Below, piece after piece: positions 22,720-33,429 of a DNA stretch of 64,000 bases (positions are counted from its first letter, which is position 1; each line of letters begins with the position of its first letter). The DNA is from Diphasiastrum complanatum (lineage: Eukaryota > Streptophyta > Lycopodiopsida > Lycopodiales > Lycopodiaceae), in NCBI GenBank assembly GCA_029204225.1, contig CM055109.1, positions 40,035,791 to 40,099,790 of the forward strand, given 5' to 3'. The notes below the pieces were generated by a model. That model saw nothing but the letters and a program-made list of their open reading frames with translations. It ran no database searches and was not told where the DNA came from. Both the position numbers and the translations under genes were made by a program.

Positions 22720-23434
22720 CAATCCAAGTATGCTCTTTCAATGTTAAAAAAGTTCAATATGCTAGATACGTATTGATACTCCTATGAATCAAACTGCAAA
22801 AGACCCTAACAAAGATGATGAAAGATCCTTCGTGGCCATCACTCTTTTTAGGAGTCTTATAGGCTCCTTAATATGGCTCACCATAACTAGACCTGATGTA
22901 AGTTTTAGTGTTCATAAGTTGAGCCAAGATATGCAAAATCCTACTATTCATCATCGAAAAATGGCCAAAAGGGTACTTAGGTACATATCTTCAGCTTATG
23001 ATTATGATTTGTTATATAAAAGTCAAGATCTTTCTATAGTTGGCTATTTTGACTCGGATTTTGCAAGTGATAAAGCAGATCGGAAATCTACAAGTGCATA
23101 TGTCATATATCTTGGAGGAAACTTGATATCCTGGCTTTCCAAAAAGCAAGATACTATATCACTCTCATCTTGTGAAGATGAATATAAGGCACTTACTACT
23201 ACAACAAAAGAAGTGCTTTGGATCAAGAGGTTGCTAGTGGAGCTAAAAATAATCAAGAAAGATAATCTATCTTTGATCATGTGTGACAATATTTCAGCAA
23301 AAGCCCTTGCCAACAATCTAATATTCCATGCAAGGAGTAAACACATCGAGGTTGCACATCACTTCGTGAGAGAGAAGCTCATTGGAGGGGAAATATACTT
23401 GGAGCACATCGACACATCATCTTGTATTGCATGA
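22720..23434 (+). pseudogene. Copia-1 RNase H domain
   Basis: After a damaged junction the frame continues with DTPMNQTAKDPN (near 22770), GSLIWLTITRPDVSF near 22862, and the copia RNase H blocks YFDSDFASDKADRKSTSAY (about 23045-23100), SLSSCEDEYKAL (near 23161) and HARSKHIEV near 23329. It ends near the element's 3' end, as usual. This enzyme removes the RNA strand during cDNA synthesis. A premature TGA lies at 23432-23434 and the last residues continue in another frame. Confidence 0.9.
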
Positions 23435-23530
23435 TTTGATCACCAAACCTTTGAGCAAGAATCCTTTCATCAAGCATGGAGCCAATCTTGGAATAATTCC
23501 AAGATCCATGTTCAAGTCAACATAGATTGT

Positions 23531-23542
23531 TTTTAGGAGGAG
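23531..23542 (+). promoter_or_regulatory. Copia-1 polypurine tract
   Basis: TTTTAGGAGGAG directly precedes the TGTTGA start of the LTR. It is the expected plus-strand primer site. Confidence 0.8.
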
Positions 23543-24367
23543 TGTTGAAAATAAAAATAATCTATCTTGACTTTAGGCTTGCCACAAACTTTTTCTATGT
23601 AAGTTTGTTATTTCATAATGTAAATGCCAAATTTGGCCTAGAAGAAACTCGAGCTATATGAGTTTCTCAAGTCTAGTTGGTAGTATACAACTTGCATATA
23701 GATTGTAGAGTTAGAAATGTCATTAATATGCTTGTAGAAACTCGTGGCATATCACATGCAATGGTTGTAAGTGATCCATAGTGACATGCAAGGCATGCAC
23801 AAAGTGAAATGGACACATGCATGATGATTTGTACAATTCTAGTTGGAAAAATGACACTTGGTAAAAGTAGGTAGAAATGCATCCATGATAAGTGACAAAT
23901 GTCACTAATACTCTAGTTTTCACTTTTAGATGTAGATGGAAGTTGGATGGATGTGGTTCTACCTTGAGCTACCTCAAATTCCATAAATATGTGTAGACAT
24001 TCTCATAATTTTTTTAATGAAGAACCAAGCTTTGAAGCTATTCCATGCCATTTTGGATCTACACTATCATTTGCTTGAATATCGCTCTCTCTTTCTTTCT
24101 CTAACTCGAGTTGAGGCTTATGCACATGCATTAAATTCTTGTACTTTTTCTCTCTTGTTTATGAAAGCTATCATTCTTTGATTCTTAGCATGCTAGATTG
24201 TGATTAAGCCATTACATTTTGTACTAGATCTTGATATTCAATCTAGAATCAGTTTGTGCGCTAATCATAAAGCTTAATAAGATCATTCACACCTGAGGAT
24301 CATTCCCCATGTGTGAATTTGCTAGAAATTTTGTCACTTGACTCTCTAACCAGTCTGATTCTCAACA
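23543..24367 (+). repeat. Copia-1 3' LTR
   Basis: 825 bp starting TGTTGAAAAT and ending TTCTCAACA, which gives the short inverted TGTTGA/TCAACA ends of an LTR. No second copy is present because the 5' side of the element is lost. It abuts antisense copia coding DNA at 24368. Confidence 0.85.
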
Positions 24368-25870
24368 TAGTGCTTGAATTCCTTGAAGCTATTAAACGCT
24401 TCTAACTTGTTCTTTATGAACATGACTCTGGTAAATCAGGAGTTGTCATCAATGAATGTAATAAAATACAGAACTTGACCCAAGGATTCTACGCTCATAG
24501 GACCACATAAGTCACTATGTATCAGTGACAAAATGGACTTCGCCCTTTTGGCTTGTCCTCTTGGAAATCTAGTTCTAGGTTGTTTCCCTAGTAAGCAACT
24601 TTCATAGACAGACTGATTGGCTATAGCAACAACATTTATATTCATGTCCTTGACCATTTTGTTATGATGCATATACAAGATTGAACGCATGTTTAGATGA
24701 CCTAATCTTTGATGCCATAAATTAGCATCTGAATGGCTAACAAAAAGTGAAAAATTGTGAGTTAGTATATACAAATTTTCTTCTCTGTAAGTAGAGAGGA
24801 TTTCTTTTGAATTTTCGTCTAAAATAGTACATCAGTTGGCAGTGAACATGGCTCTATAGCTCTGATCTGTGATTTTGCTAATACACAATAGGTTCTTTCT
24901 TAACTTGGGTATATAAAATACACCATTAAGCTACCTAGTGATGCCATCAAAGAATTGTAGTCGAATAGAGCCTTGGCCTTCGACTTGATGTGAACTGGAG
25001 TCACCAAAGAGGATGTACTTTGATTCTGTAGCTATGAGTGTAGAGAAGTCTTTGCAAGGTGTCATGTGCTGAGAAGCACTTGAATCGAGATACCATTGAT
25101 GGGCATCTTTATTGGATTGACCTTGTACCATCAGTGCTTTATCATCATCTTGGGAACCTTTGATTGTGTCAGAGTTGCCTTCTTGCTGCTGCTGCATCTT
25201 CTTCCTCGTTTCATTATGCTTGAGGATATGATAGCCTTTCATGTCGTGGTTGGTTCTTTTGCAATATTTGCAAAATAGCTTGGTCTTGGATGATGATTGA
25301 CTGTGCTGCTTCTGTTGTGGTTGCGATATTGCTGGCTGTTCTGCCTTTGTCTTCTTATCCTTAAAGCCTTTCTTCTTCTTGGACTAATTTGAGTAGAGTG
25401 TCGTGGATTTGGTACTCGTTGTCATATACAAGCTTTTCTTCCTAACTTCTTTTTGCAGCAAACTTTCTGTCAATTTTTGGAGAGACAATGCATGAGTATT
25501 GCTAAGAAGCAACACTAAATTATTATGGAGGATGGAAGACTGGCAAGAAGAGACATGATAGAGTCTTCTTCTGAGATAGGCGAACCTATTGCAGCCAGTT
25601 GGTTGAGCAACTGTTTGAACTCATTTAGATGGTCGCTTACTGAGGTGCCTTCACTCATTCTAAGTGTCAGTACCTTCTTCTCAAAAAGAGACTAGTGGAA
25701 ACATCTGAGGTCTCATATATGCTTGTAAGTGTATCCCACGCTTCTTTGGAGGTGGTGTAGTTGGATGTGAAAGATTCAACTAGTTTCATCACATTTTGCA
25801 ATATTTCCATATTTGGCATATTGAGGCCAAAACTTGTTTTAGACTTAGAGGTTGATTTCAAAGTTCATTA
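24368..25870 (-). pseudogene. Copia-B pre-integrase, protease and gag middle part
   Basis: From right to left the minus strand reads gag (NYTTSKEAWDTLTSIYETSD near 25770), then a lysine-rich nucleocapsid region with a stop near 25385. The protease follows (HQWYLDSSASQHMTP near 25090; SSA instead of SGA at the active site). The pre-integrase domain comes next (LWHQRLGHLNMRSI near 24720, with a CLLGK block near 24600), then the start of the integrase core (FITFIDDNS near 24440). Frames change several times. The missing gag N-terminus and LTR of apparently the same element lie at 28466-28601 and 28729 onward, so Copia-2 (25906-28465) seems to have been inserted into it. Confidence 0.85.
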
Positions 25871-25905
25871 GTCTAAATTTCATTTGAATAAACACCTTTT
25901 GAAAG

Positions 25906-26414
25906 TGTGGGAAAGATGAAATGCGAGTTTGAGTAGATTCAATTTTGAATAAGTTGGGTACATTGAATCTACACCCAAAATTGGTAGGGTTAGCATTTTG
26001 GTGGGAAAGCCAAGTGGCCAAATAGGGTGTGGACCTGCTATAAAAGGATGTAACTCGTGAAGAGAGTCATCTTCTCTCTTCTCTATCTCATTTCATGCTT
26101 ATACATGGTTCTCTTGGGTTCTACTATCCGTTGGTGCACTATCTTGGTGATTGCTTGCAATTCTATGTGTAGAATGATCTATATTTGCTATTTTTGGATC
26201 CACATGTGTAAAATACAGTAGCTTGCTGGTTTTGTACGGACAGCAATAGTACATAATCATTTCATTCAAGTTTGATCAAGTTCTATTAGTGTTTGCATCT
26301 CAAATTGTGTGTAGATGCTGATTTTTCTACATTGGTGAAATTGGTAGTGTATTTCTCTTTCTAACCAAAGATCATTCAAGTAGATTGGATCTTAAGGATC
26401 TGAAATCTTTCACA
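25906..26414 (+). repeat. Copia-2 5' LTR
   Basis: Starts TGTGGGAAAGATG and ends AAATCTTTCACA directly before a primer-binding site. The ends are imperfectly inverted, as in LTRs. A TATA-like box, CTATAAAAGG, lies at about 26038-26047 and fits the U3/R promoter. Confidence 0.7.
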
Positions 26415-26426
26415 TGGTATCAGAGC
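26415..26426 (+). promoter_or_regulatory. Copia-2 primer-binding site
   Basis: TGGTATCAGAGC, complementary to the 3' end of plant initiator-Met tRNA, immediately follows the LTR end. Confidence 0.9.
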
Positions 26427-27013
26427 TTGTGTTTTAGGTTATGAAGGAGGAAATCAGATCTATCAATGATTTGGTATAGATATCAAGTCTAGAGCATGCT
26501 AGAGATGATTCTACACCAAAATCGGAATTTTGCTTTTGTAGATTGGATCTTTTGTAGATCAAAACACTAAATAGGTCAATATACTTGTTCAGTTCCATTT
26601 TTTGAATTCACATGCTGGATTTGGCCGATTTTTGGATCATTGGTTCAGCCTAAGTGGTGGCTTATAGATTGCATATCAAATTTTCAGCATTTGCATGTAG
26701 ATTTGGAATAGTCAATTTTTTGTGATTTTGTCAAAACCCTAATTTTGATTGGATCTCTAGATAGTGAAGTTGCTGGACCTCATTTGAGTGTGTTTCAATC
26801 TTAGGAAGTGGCAAAAGTCATTAGATTGAGGATAGATCATAGGTTGATCAAGATTCCATGATTCTATGTGTTGATTTGCTTGGATAAGTGCTAGAAGAGA
26901 AATTGTGAGATAGTTTCAAATCTTGGTGATTTCTTTTGAAAGCATTTGTTGTTGTTCAAAGGAGTGCTTTGTGCATTGAAGCAGGTTGAAAGAGAAGATC
27001 AGGTCATTGCTAC

Positions 27014-28465
27014 ATGGCAACCTCAATTGGAGTCATGCTGGAAGCCAATGATAGGCTTACCTCAAGTAACTATTCATTTTGGAAAGTGAGGATGGAGTCA
27101 CTTCTTGAGATGAATGATGTTTTGGATATTGTTGTAGGTTGGGAGGAGAGACCAGCAACACAACAAGATCAATTGAGGTATGACAAGAGGGCCAAGAAGG
27201 CTCTACACATGATACAGATGAATGTTACCAATGAACTTCTCAAGGAAGTTGGTAAGTGCACATCATCTTTGGAAGTTTGGAATTCATTGAAGAAGCTTTA
27301 TGAATCCAAGTCTACTTCTAGAGTGTTGACTCTAAGAAGGCAAATCTTTTCTTGTTTGCAAAAGAATGAAGGAAGTCCAAGTACTTTTGTTTTGAGAATG
27401 AAAGCATTGAATGATGAGTTAGCTTGCATAGATGAAAGCATTAAGGAAGGAGAACTTATTCAAGTGATTCTTAATGGCTTGTTGGATGCTCATGCTAACA
27501 TTGTTCAAAGTATTGCTATTCAAAAGACTTTGCCAAGTTTGATGGATCCTCAAGAGATCTCGATCAATGAGGAATATAGGCTTTAAGCAAGAGGTGGATC
27601 TACATCGACACTTCAAGAGGATGCTATGTTCACAAAGGGCAAATTCAAGGGCAAAACCAAAAGCAAGTGGTCTAAAGGGCAAGATCAAGTGGATGCTTTT
27701 TCAAGTGGAAAAAAGAAGGATAGATCAAAGCTCAAGTGCTTCTATTGTGGCATCAAAGGACACTTTGCAAGCGAGTGCTAAAAGAAGAAGAGAGATCAAG
27801 GAGACAAGCAAGGTAATCTTACTCTTGATGAGGATGGTTTGGATGTGCAAGATGCAAATGATGATGCTTTTGTGATGTCTTCATGTATGCTTGCTAATGA
27901 TGGAGATCTAGATCCTTGGTGGATTGATAGTGGAGCAAGTTCACACATGACCTTTCACAAAGAGTACTTCACTTCTTTGTTGGCATATGGAGATGACAAG
28001 AGGGTGATCTACACGGCCAATGATGGTGAGTGTGCAATCAAAGGGATTGGCATAATTCCTATTTCTCTCTCTACAAATAGGAATGTTCATTTGGATGATG
28101 TCTTGTTTATTCCATCTATTACCAAGAATTTGCTTAGTGTGAGTCAAATGCTAAGTAAGGGCCTCAAGGTGGAGTTTGATGGAGATGCTTGTTTGATCAA
28201 AAGGAAGGATGTCTTGATTGGAAAAGGTAAAAGGCAAGGGAAGTTGTTCAAACTTGATGCTTGTGTTGTTGCTAACCAAGTTGGATGTGTTGCAAGGGAG
28301 CAAATTTCTATTCAAGAGGTTTGGCACAAAAGGATGGGACACCTTAACTTCAAGTCATTGGAGGTAATGGCAAGGAAGAAGGTTGTGATTGGTCTTCCAA
28401 GTTCCTTAAGTAATGACAAGCATGTTTGTGAGTCTTGTGCTTTGTCTAAGTCACATAGACTACCT
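27014..28465 (+). pseudogene. Copia-2 gag, protease, pre-integrase
   Basis: The gene starts at ATG 27014 (MATSIGVMLEAND). The UBN2-type gag spans about 190 codons. The zinc knuckle CFYCGIKGHFASEC lies at 27738-27779, the protease WWIDSGASSHM at about 27919-27950 and the pre-integrase VWHKRMGHLNFKSL near 28320. Everything is in a single frame interrupted by only two stops, TAA at 27584-27586 and TAA at 27779-27781, so this copy decayed little before it lost its 3' half. The sequence ends at SKSHRLPYR, where integrase should continue. Confidence 0.92.
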
Positions 28466-28601
28466 TATAGGTTATTGAACCATTTACGTATCTTCAAGGC
28501 TCTTTCTCGATCAAGATCATCCTCATCTTAAACTTCCACATGTGGAAGTCATCTCCGTTGAATTTGTTGATGAGGCAGATCTCTGAGGTTGAACCTTCCA
28601 T
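28466..28601 (-). pseudogene. Copia-B gag N-terminus
   Basis: The minus-strand ATG at 28601 begins a copia gag: EICLINKFNGDDFHMWKFKM, then MILIEKE, with a stop where LWDIV is usual. It lies between a primer-binding site (28714-28725) and the 3' break point of Copia-2. It is probably the start of the gag whose continuation is at 25861 and leftward. Confidence 0.75.
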
Positions 28602-28713
28602 TGTAATCGAGTAACAGAGATAAAACACAAACTAAATGAATCAGCTCTATAGAACCAAGAACGTATTAAATTCTATTATAAGTCCTAGACTCTAGTAATC
28701 CAATAAACCTGGG

Positions 28714-28725
28714 GCTCTAATACCA
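28714..28725 (-). promoter_or_regulatory. Copia-B primer-binding site
   Basis: The minus strand reads TGGTATTAGAGC, one mismatch from the usual initiator-Met tRNA site. The LTR end GATCCCACA lies 3 bases upstream on that strand. Confidence 0.75.
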
Positions 28726-28728
28726 CTC

Positions 28729-29430
28729 TGTGGGATCGGATGGAATGTGAATCATTAGCTCCAATACCACATCAGTTGATGTTTGGATTGATGTCAACTA
28801 ATGAAACAAATAATTCTTAATAGCAAAATCGTGGATTACTTAGAGAATGGAGTCTTATGAGCTGCTATTTACGTTGAATCAGATTATTAGCGTAGGAGTC
28901 TTAGACTGCCGTGAAAGAGAGATTGTGAAGAAATGATTAGGCTTTTGAGACAGCTATGCAATTCTCTAATACTGATAACCTGGTATGAAGAGAATGTAGG
29001 ATCAATTGAGGCGTCAGAGACAGCCATACAATTCTCTAATAATAGTGTTTGTATAAGAGGAGTGAGAGTTATCATTCAGCAAGAATACAAAAGGATATAG
29101 AACAATAGCGAATCTGTATTTTGAAGTTGTAGAAACAACAATCAGATCACAATACACTCGCGTTGATAAGCGCGTAATCCTACTTACAGATTCAAAACAA
29201 TTGCTAATGTTCTGAATATATATATATCTCTCTCTATGATCACCAACTCTAAGGAGTCAGCTATTGTAAGACTTGTTCTGGTTGTTTGATCTCTGTCAGA
29301 TGGCTTATGATGACACTTACAATGATTGCAATCTGATTGATGCCTTGTCTTACAGTAACTGGAAGATCTTGTATTATTCTAGCTTTACATTTACAAGATT
29401 GCTTAACAGCTGATTAACTGCCTAATTAGA
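28729..29430 (-). repeat. Copia-B 5' LTR (outer limit unclear)
   Basis: On the plus strand the LTR begins TGTGGGATCGG. It contains a short repeat: AGCTCCAATACCAC at about 28758-28772 echoes the primer-site region, and ACAATTCTCTAAT-type blocks recur at 28957 and 29029 (period about 72). An ATATATATCTCTCTCT stretch lies near 29218. The distal end cannot be set without a second copy. Confidence 0.55.
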
Positions 29431-29433
29431 TAG

Positions 29434-29900
29434 TTGTTATTGGAGCGTGAAGATGTAGACAATCTATACATTGAATACTGTGTAGTTCTACAGAGTGTCA
29501 CCTGTGTAATATCTCATGTAAATCTACAGTGTCGCCTATTAGAAATTGTGAGAAAAAATGTAGTTCGCATTTTTTGTCTTTTTCGCCTATCAGAAACTGC
29601 ATGTAAAATTGTAGTGTCACATTTTGCCCTAATTGTTGCCTATCAAAAACTGCATGTAAAAATGCAGTGTCGCATTTTTTGCAAGAAATGTCGCTTTTCT
29701 GGAAGTGCCTGTTTGGCCCAAAAACAACTTAGATAAGTGTCACTAAACACTTAGTTGCAAATTAAGGTTTAAAGAAGCAACAGTGTCGAGTGTTCGGGTT
29801 TTTCGACTGTGAGAAACATGAGTAAAAATGCAGACTGTGGCGACAATTAGTTCAAAAATGCAGATTATTAGAAAACAGTTCATTTTTTGCAGGTTTCATT
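29434..29900. other. Stretch of GTGTCGC / poly-T motifs
   Basis: Imperfect repeats of GTGTCGC plus a T-run and the block TATCARAAACTGCATGTAAAA occur at about 29590 and 29642, with more GTGTCRC sites at 29497, 29530, 29611, 29668, 29738 and 29783. It is the inverted form of the motif cluster at 190-690. No coding evidence. Confidence 0.45.
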
Positions 29901-30067
29901 TGAGAGAGTAAAAATCAGAGAAGGAAGAAGGGCTGTTGGAATGAGTAGGAGTTAGATTGAATTCCAACATTTTACACATGTGGGAACATGCTCCACACAT
30001 GTGAAATGTACTCACAAACTTCTAACCATAAAATCACCAAGATAGATTTTGACCATTTTTCACACTG

Positions 30068-30551
30068 CTATTCAAAAACTAGCTTGGTAAGATCAAGGAG
30101 TTTGTGAAATTTTTTGAGTGGATCCTTTGGTATGCATGTGAAGTAAAGATCAGCCAAGGGATCCATCATAGCAGCACCTTCACCAAATCCATGATAAGAT
30201 TCCTTTGGTAGAAATCTCTTGCCACATACTATGAGCTTTATCCATGATGGATATAATCTTAAAATCAAATAGAATCTTGGTCTTTTTGAGGCTAAATACT
30301 TTCTCAAGGATGTCAGTGTCCTCTTTGGATGCTTCACTTAATCTCAAGAGAAGTTTACAAAATGCCTCAAACCATGTAAAAGCATGATTTTTCAAACTAT
30401 GAGCAACAAGCTCATTCTTACTCTTACTAGATCCAAGAGCATACACTTGATGACTCAACCACTTGCTTTCTAGTAATTTGGAAACATATCTAAGCCATGA
30501 ATGACAAGTAATATGTCCATACTAGAGGCATGATACAGAACAATTACTACC
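30068..30551 (-). pseudogene. Unrecognised decayed gene, 3' part
   Basis: The minus strand reads about 130 codons, with a frame change near 30260: HQVYALGSSKSKNELVAHSL, then YHGFGEGAAMMDPLADLYF. No family is recognised. It ends at an LTR fragment at 30552. A similar-looking antisense frame begins on the far side of the matching LTR (56135-56673), so the two may be halves of one gene split by a 25.6-kb nested insertion. Stops occur near 30530 and 30160. Confidence 0.4.
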
Positions 30552-30762
30552 TGGATCTCCATTGTTAGGTCTCATGTGCCCTATCCACATGATGCTCAAT
30601 GTTCATTGATTGTACTCTTTATCTCATTGCTAATGTGATTCCATTGAGATCTCATTGTTTCTAGCTTTCTATGGATATGCTATCTTGATGGTCTTGTACT
30701 TTTCTTGCTATTAGTTTTACTTCTATTGTAATTGCTATTAGTTTGGGATTTGGCACATGACA
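30552..30762 (+). repeat. Outer gag-only element: 5' LTR (truncated)
   Basis: About 209 bp from GATCTCCATTGTTAGG to GGCACATGACA match the 3' part of the LTR at 55612-56134 with few differences. The first ~310 bp of that LTR are missing, but a TG precedes the homology. That would fit an internal deletion that kept the terminal TG. Flanking bases CTACC (30547-30551) resemble TTACC after the other LTR. Confidence 0.75.
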
Positions 30763-30766
30763 TTTC

Positions 30767-30780
30767 TTGGTATCAGAGCA
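30767..30780 (+). promoter_or_regulatory. Primer-binding site of the outer LTR element
   Basis: TTGGTATCAGAGCA lies four bases after the LTR end and is complementary to initiator-Met tRNA. Confidence 0.85.
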
Positions 30781-31640
30781 TATATCCTAAATTCATGATG
30801 ATTCTATGTGAATTTTATTAGATTTGATGAGTTCATTGTTTTTTGTAGCTTTTTTTTTGCTAATTTCTAACTTTGAAATTTTTAGGTCTGATCAGACCAA
30901 TTTTCGAAATTCAATTTCATTTTTCATTTCTAATTTTATTCCATAGCCTCGCATAGCATTGTTTAGCTTTCATTTGCACCAATTTTCAAGGCATTTGGAT
31001 AAGAGATGCAAAAGTTATTGCACTTTTCCCAAAAGCTATCAAAATAGGTGACTAGAATTTTGCTTTTATCTGATTTTAATTTTTCAGAGTTGATCTGAGT
31101 TTTTATCTCAAGTTTCTTTACATAAGATTTTAGAGCATTGTCTTAGCTTTGATATGATCTATATGGCAGGTCATTTGGATTACTTTTCAAGAAGTTATGA
31201 CAATTTTTGATTCCTAGCTCTAGTTTTGTTAGTTTTTTTTCTTAAAAAATTTCAGACCTGTTCTATTGTAGATTTTGACTATTAAATCACATTCAATCAT
31301 TGATTTGATCCTATAGCCTGATAGAGCTTATTGTTAGCTTTCCATAAGTATTGAATTTTTGTTATTTTGATCAATATTGAGAAAGTTATGATCAAATTAG
31401 TGGAGATGGGTCAAAATTGCCAGAATTTAAAAAAAAAAATTACAGGTGAAAGAAGCACTTCAACGCTTCAACTCTGAAGTTTTGCTTCCCTTGTAGATTT
31501 TTTTTGAATTCTTCATTTTGAACTTGAAATTTAAAAAAAAAAAAAAACAAACCTAACCCTACTCACCTACAGCCCTAACCTAGCCTAAGATTTACCCTAA
31601 CCCTAAGTCCCAGCCCTAACCCTAGCTATTTATCTATATA
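30781..31640 (+). other. Leader of the outer LTR element
   Basis: T-rich non-coding DNA with loosely repeated phrases (TTTTAGGTCTGATCAGACC at 30879; AGAGTTGATCTGAGTTTTTA at 31086; TTTCAGACCTGTTCTATTG at 31250). Its last 90 bp (31550-31636) are degenerate CCCTAA units. Confidence 0.5.
31550..31636. repeat. Degenerate CCCTAA-type repeat
   Basis: About nine imperfect copies of CCCTAA/CCCTAAG/ACCTA. They resemble degenerate plant telomere sequence but are not perfect TTTAGGG units. Confidence 0.6.
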
Positions 31641-31904
31641 TATAAAGATATTTAAGAGAGAGAGTGTAAGCGTGCTGTTAACTAAGTCTGTTAACTAAGT
31701 CTAGAACCCTATGTCACACCTAAAAAAGTAGGGTTGGAGAGAGCATCACCCTTATCTTAGCCTCTCTCTCTTTCCTCTCTCTCTTTTTCTTCTTGAATGC
31801 CCGTTGCCCATCTCTCTCCTTTTCATCTCTTTCTTTTTCTTGAATGCGCCGTGCCCATCTCACTTGGATTCCCGTTGCCCATCTCACGTTCCAGACTCAT
31901 TTCA

Positions 31905-31916
<12 letters not shown>

Positions 31917-31954
<38 letters not shown>
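31917..31954. repeat. (CT)n microsatellite
   Basis: Short perfect CT run; SLSLSL frames here are artefacts of it. Two copies of ATCAGCGCTTCATTGCTCACG follow (31955-32000). Confidence 0.95.
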
Positions 31955-32228
31955 GATCAGCGCTTCATTGCTCACGAATCAGCGCTTCATTGCTCACGGA
32001 TCTTCATTGTAGAGTCATCAAGAAGCAAAGGTTTTGGAAGATTATCAAAGGATTGCAAGGTTTAATTCACGAGATGATCGCTTCATTGCTCAGTTATATT
32101 CATTGATTCATTGCTTCAGTGCGGGGTCATCAAGAAGGAAAGGCATACTGGGATCAATAACAGCTGGCAAGAAATACTAGCGTTCTCTCATGGCTGGCAG
32201 GAAATCCATTCAAGTAAGTTATCTCTCT

Positions 32229-32790
32229 GACAAAGCTGCTAAATGCTCACTTCAATTGTGTTTCTGGTAGAATTCCAGAGAGTTGGTAGAGCTCCTCCTC
32301 CCACATAGCATTTTGCATCAACTTGAGAATTTTTATCTTAGCTAGCTTCACGAGGCGTATACCCACTAGCTCAAGCATTCCCTGTAAAACGTAGGCAAAC
32401 AAAAAAATGCCATACTAAGTCAGTATTTTCCAATTTGAGTGCTAGACTTGACATAAGATGAAGCTTCTCAGTTCTGTCGACAACCGACAAAGGTGCTGAG
32501 TGCTCACTTCAATTGTGTTTCTGATAGAGTTTCAGAGAGTTGGTAGAGCTCCTCCTCTCACGTAGCATTTTGCATAAATGATGAGATGCTCAAATCGCAC
32601 CTGAGAATTTTAAGCTTAGCTTGCGCTAGGCATATACCCACTAGCTCAAATATTCCCTGTAAAATGTAGGCAAACAAAAAAATGCCATACTGAGTGAGTA
32701 TTTTTCAATTTGAGTGCTAGACTTGACATAAGATGAAGCTTCTCAATTCTGTCGGCAACCGACAAAGCTGCTGACTTAACACTGTCCAAC
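32229..32790 (-). pseudogene. Tandemly duplicated gene-like segment (two and a part copies)
   Basis: Units begin GACAAAG at 32229, 32486 and 32761 (periods 257 and 275). On the minus strand each unit reads a helical block (LQGMLELVGIRL, then EEELYQLSGILPETQLK) and, from the right-hand unit, ADRIEKLHLMSSLALKLKN near 32745-32700. A CAG|G acceptor-like site lies near 32658. The product is unknown. The coding-like quality and duplication suggest a captured or decayed host gene fragment rather than a retroelement. Confidence 0.45.
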
Positions 32791-32943
32791 GAACAATTAT
32801 AGTTATTGCGATGACCCTCATCTTCCACCAATAGGCCGCCTCATTGACATATCCCCACATAAATTCATTGGGCATTGACAGATTTCCCCCATGATACAAA
32901 GCATACATAAATTTGAGGTAGGAAGCAAGGTGGACATGCTGCA
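32790..32943 (-). pseudogene. Unrecognised coding-like fragment
   Basis: The minus strand reads LKFMYALYHGGNLSMPNEFM and then WGYVNEAAYWWKM (about 32912-32815), Trp/Tyr-rich and free of stops. It joins the duplicated segment to its left. No family is recognised. Confidence 0.35.
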
Positions 32944-33428
32944 GAGCTATCTGGCTCAGACTTCAATGAACTACCTAGCGTATGAGAATTTGACTTGAGA
33001 ATGTGAGTCTGAGTAGACACTCTATCTATTCATCATTGAGCATCATTTATCCGCATTGGTTGACTATCCATGCAAAGAAGGAGTCTAACAAAACGACTCT
33101 CAAAACAATAGTTCAGTGGAAGTCTTACATCTGTTACCACTTCATGAGAATCAATGAGTTTCCTATATCTTGGAACTCCATTTCGAGCTATCTGGCTCAA
33201 ACTTCAATGAAATACCTAGCGTCTGAGAATTTTACTGCATGAGAATGTGAGCCTGAGTAACACTCTATCTACTAGTTCATCGTTGAGCATCATTTATCCA
33301 CATTGGTTGACAATCCATGCAAAGGAGTCTTACAAAACGACTCTCAGAATAATAGTTCGGTGGAAGTCTTACATCTGTTACCACTTCATGAGAATCAACG
33401 AGTTTCCTGTATCCTGGAACTCCATCTC
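32944..33428. repeat. Tandem duplication, period about 243 bp
   Basis: Copies are 32944-33184 and 33185-33428, each starting GAGCTATCTGGCTCARAC. On the plus strand both encode nearly the same peptide (LSIIYPHWLTIHAK, then WKSYICYHFMRINEFP), and the minus strand is also fairly open, so the coding strand is uncertain. Small indels distinguish the copies. Confidence 0.85.
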
Positions 33429-33429
33429 G

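Larger units (their letters stand above)
11078..24367 (+). mobile_element. Copia-1: 5'-truncated Ty1/copia element split by a DNA transposon
   Basis: Plus-strand order is zinc knuckle, protease, pre-integrase domain, [9.27-kb insertion], integrase, reverse transcriptase, RNase H, polypurine tract, 3' LTR. This is the Ty1/copia order, with integrase before reverse transcriptase. The 5' LTR and most of gag are missing. The coding parts carry several frameshifts and stops, and the YVDD box of the reverse transcriptase is deleted. Without the insertion the element would be about 4 kb here. Confidence 0.9.
25906..28465 (+). mobile_element. Copia-2: 5' half of a Ty1/copia element
   Basis: The order is 5' LTR (25906-26414), primer-binding site (26415-26426), leader, then gag, zinc knuckle, protease and pre-integrase in one frame (27014 onward). 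It stops at about 28465. Integrase core, reverse transcriptase, RNase H and 3' LTR are absent, so a deletion removed the 3' half. The 6120-6475 gag fragment is a close relative. Confidence 0.8.

Noticed and set aside
26415-26426. TGGTATCAGAGC sites as tRNA genes
   Set aside because: They are 12-14 base primer-binding sites beside LTR ends. No cloverleaf can be built around them.
31550-31636. Chromosome-end telomere
   Set aside because: The repeat is short and degenerate, and retroelement sequence continues on both sides.
32229-33428. CRISPR-like array
   Set aside because: Two long adjacent units are tandem duplications without spacers, and the organism is a plant.
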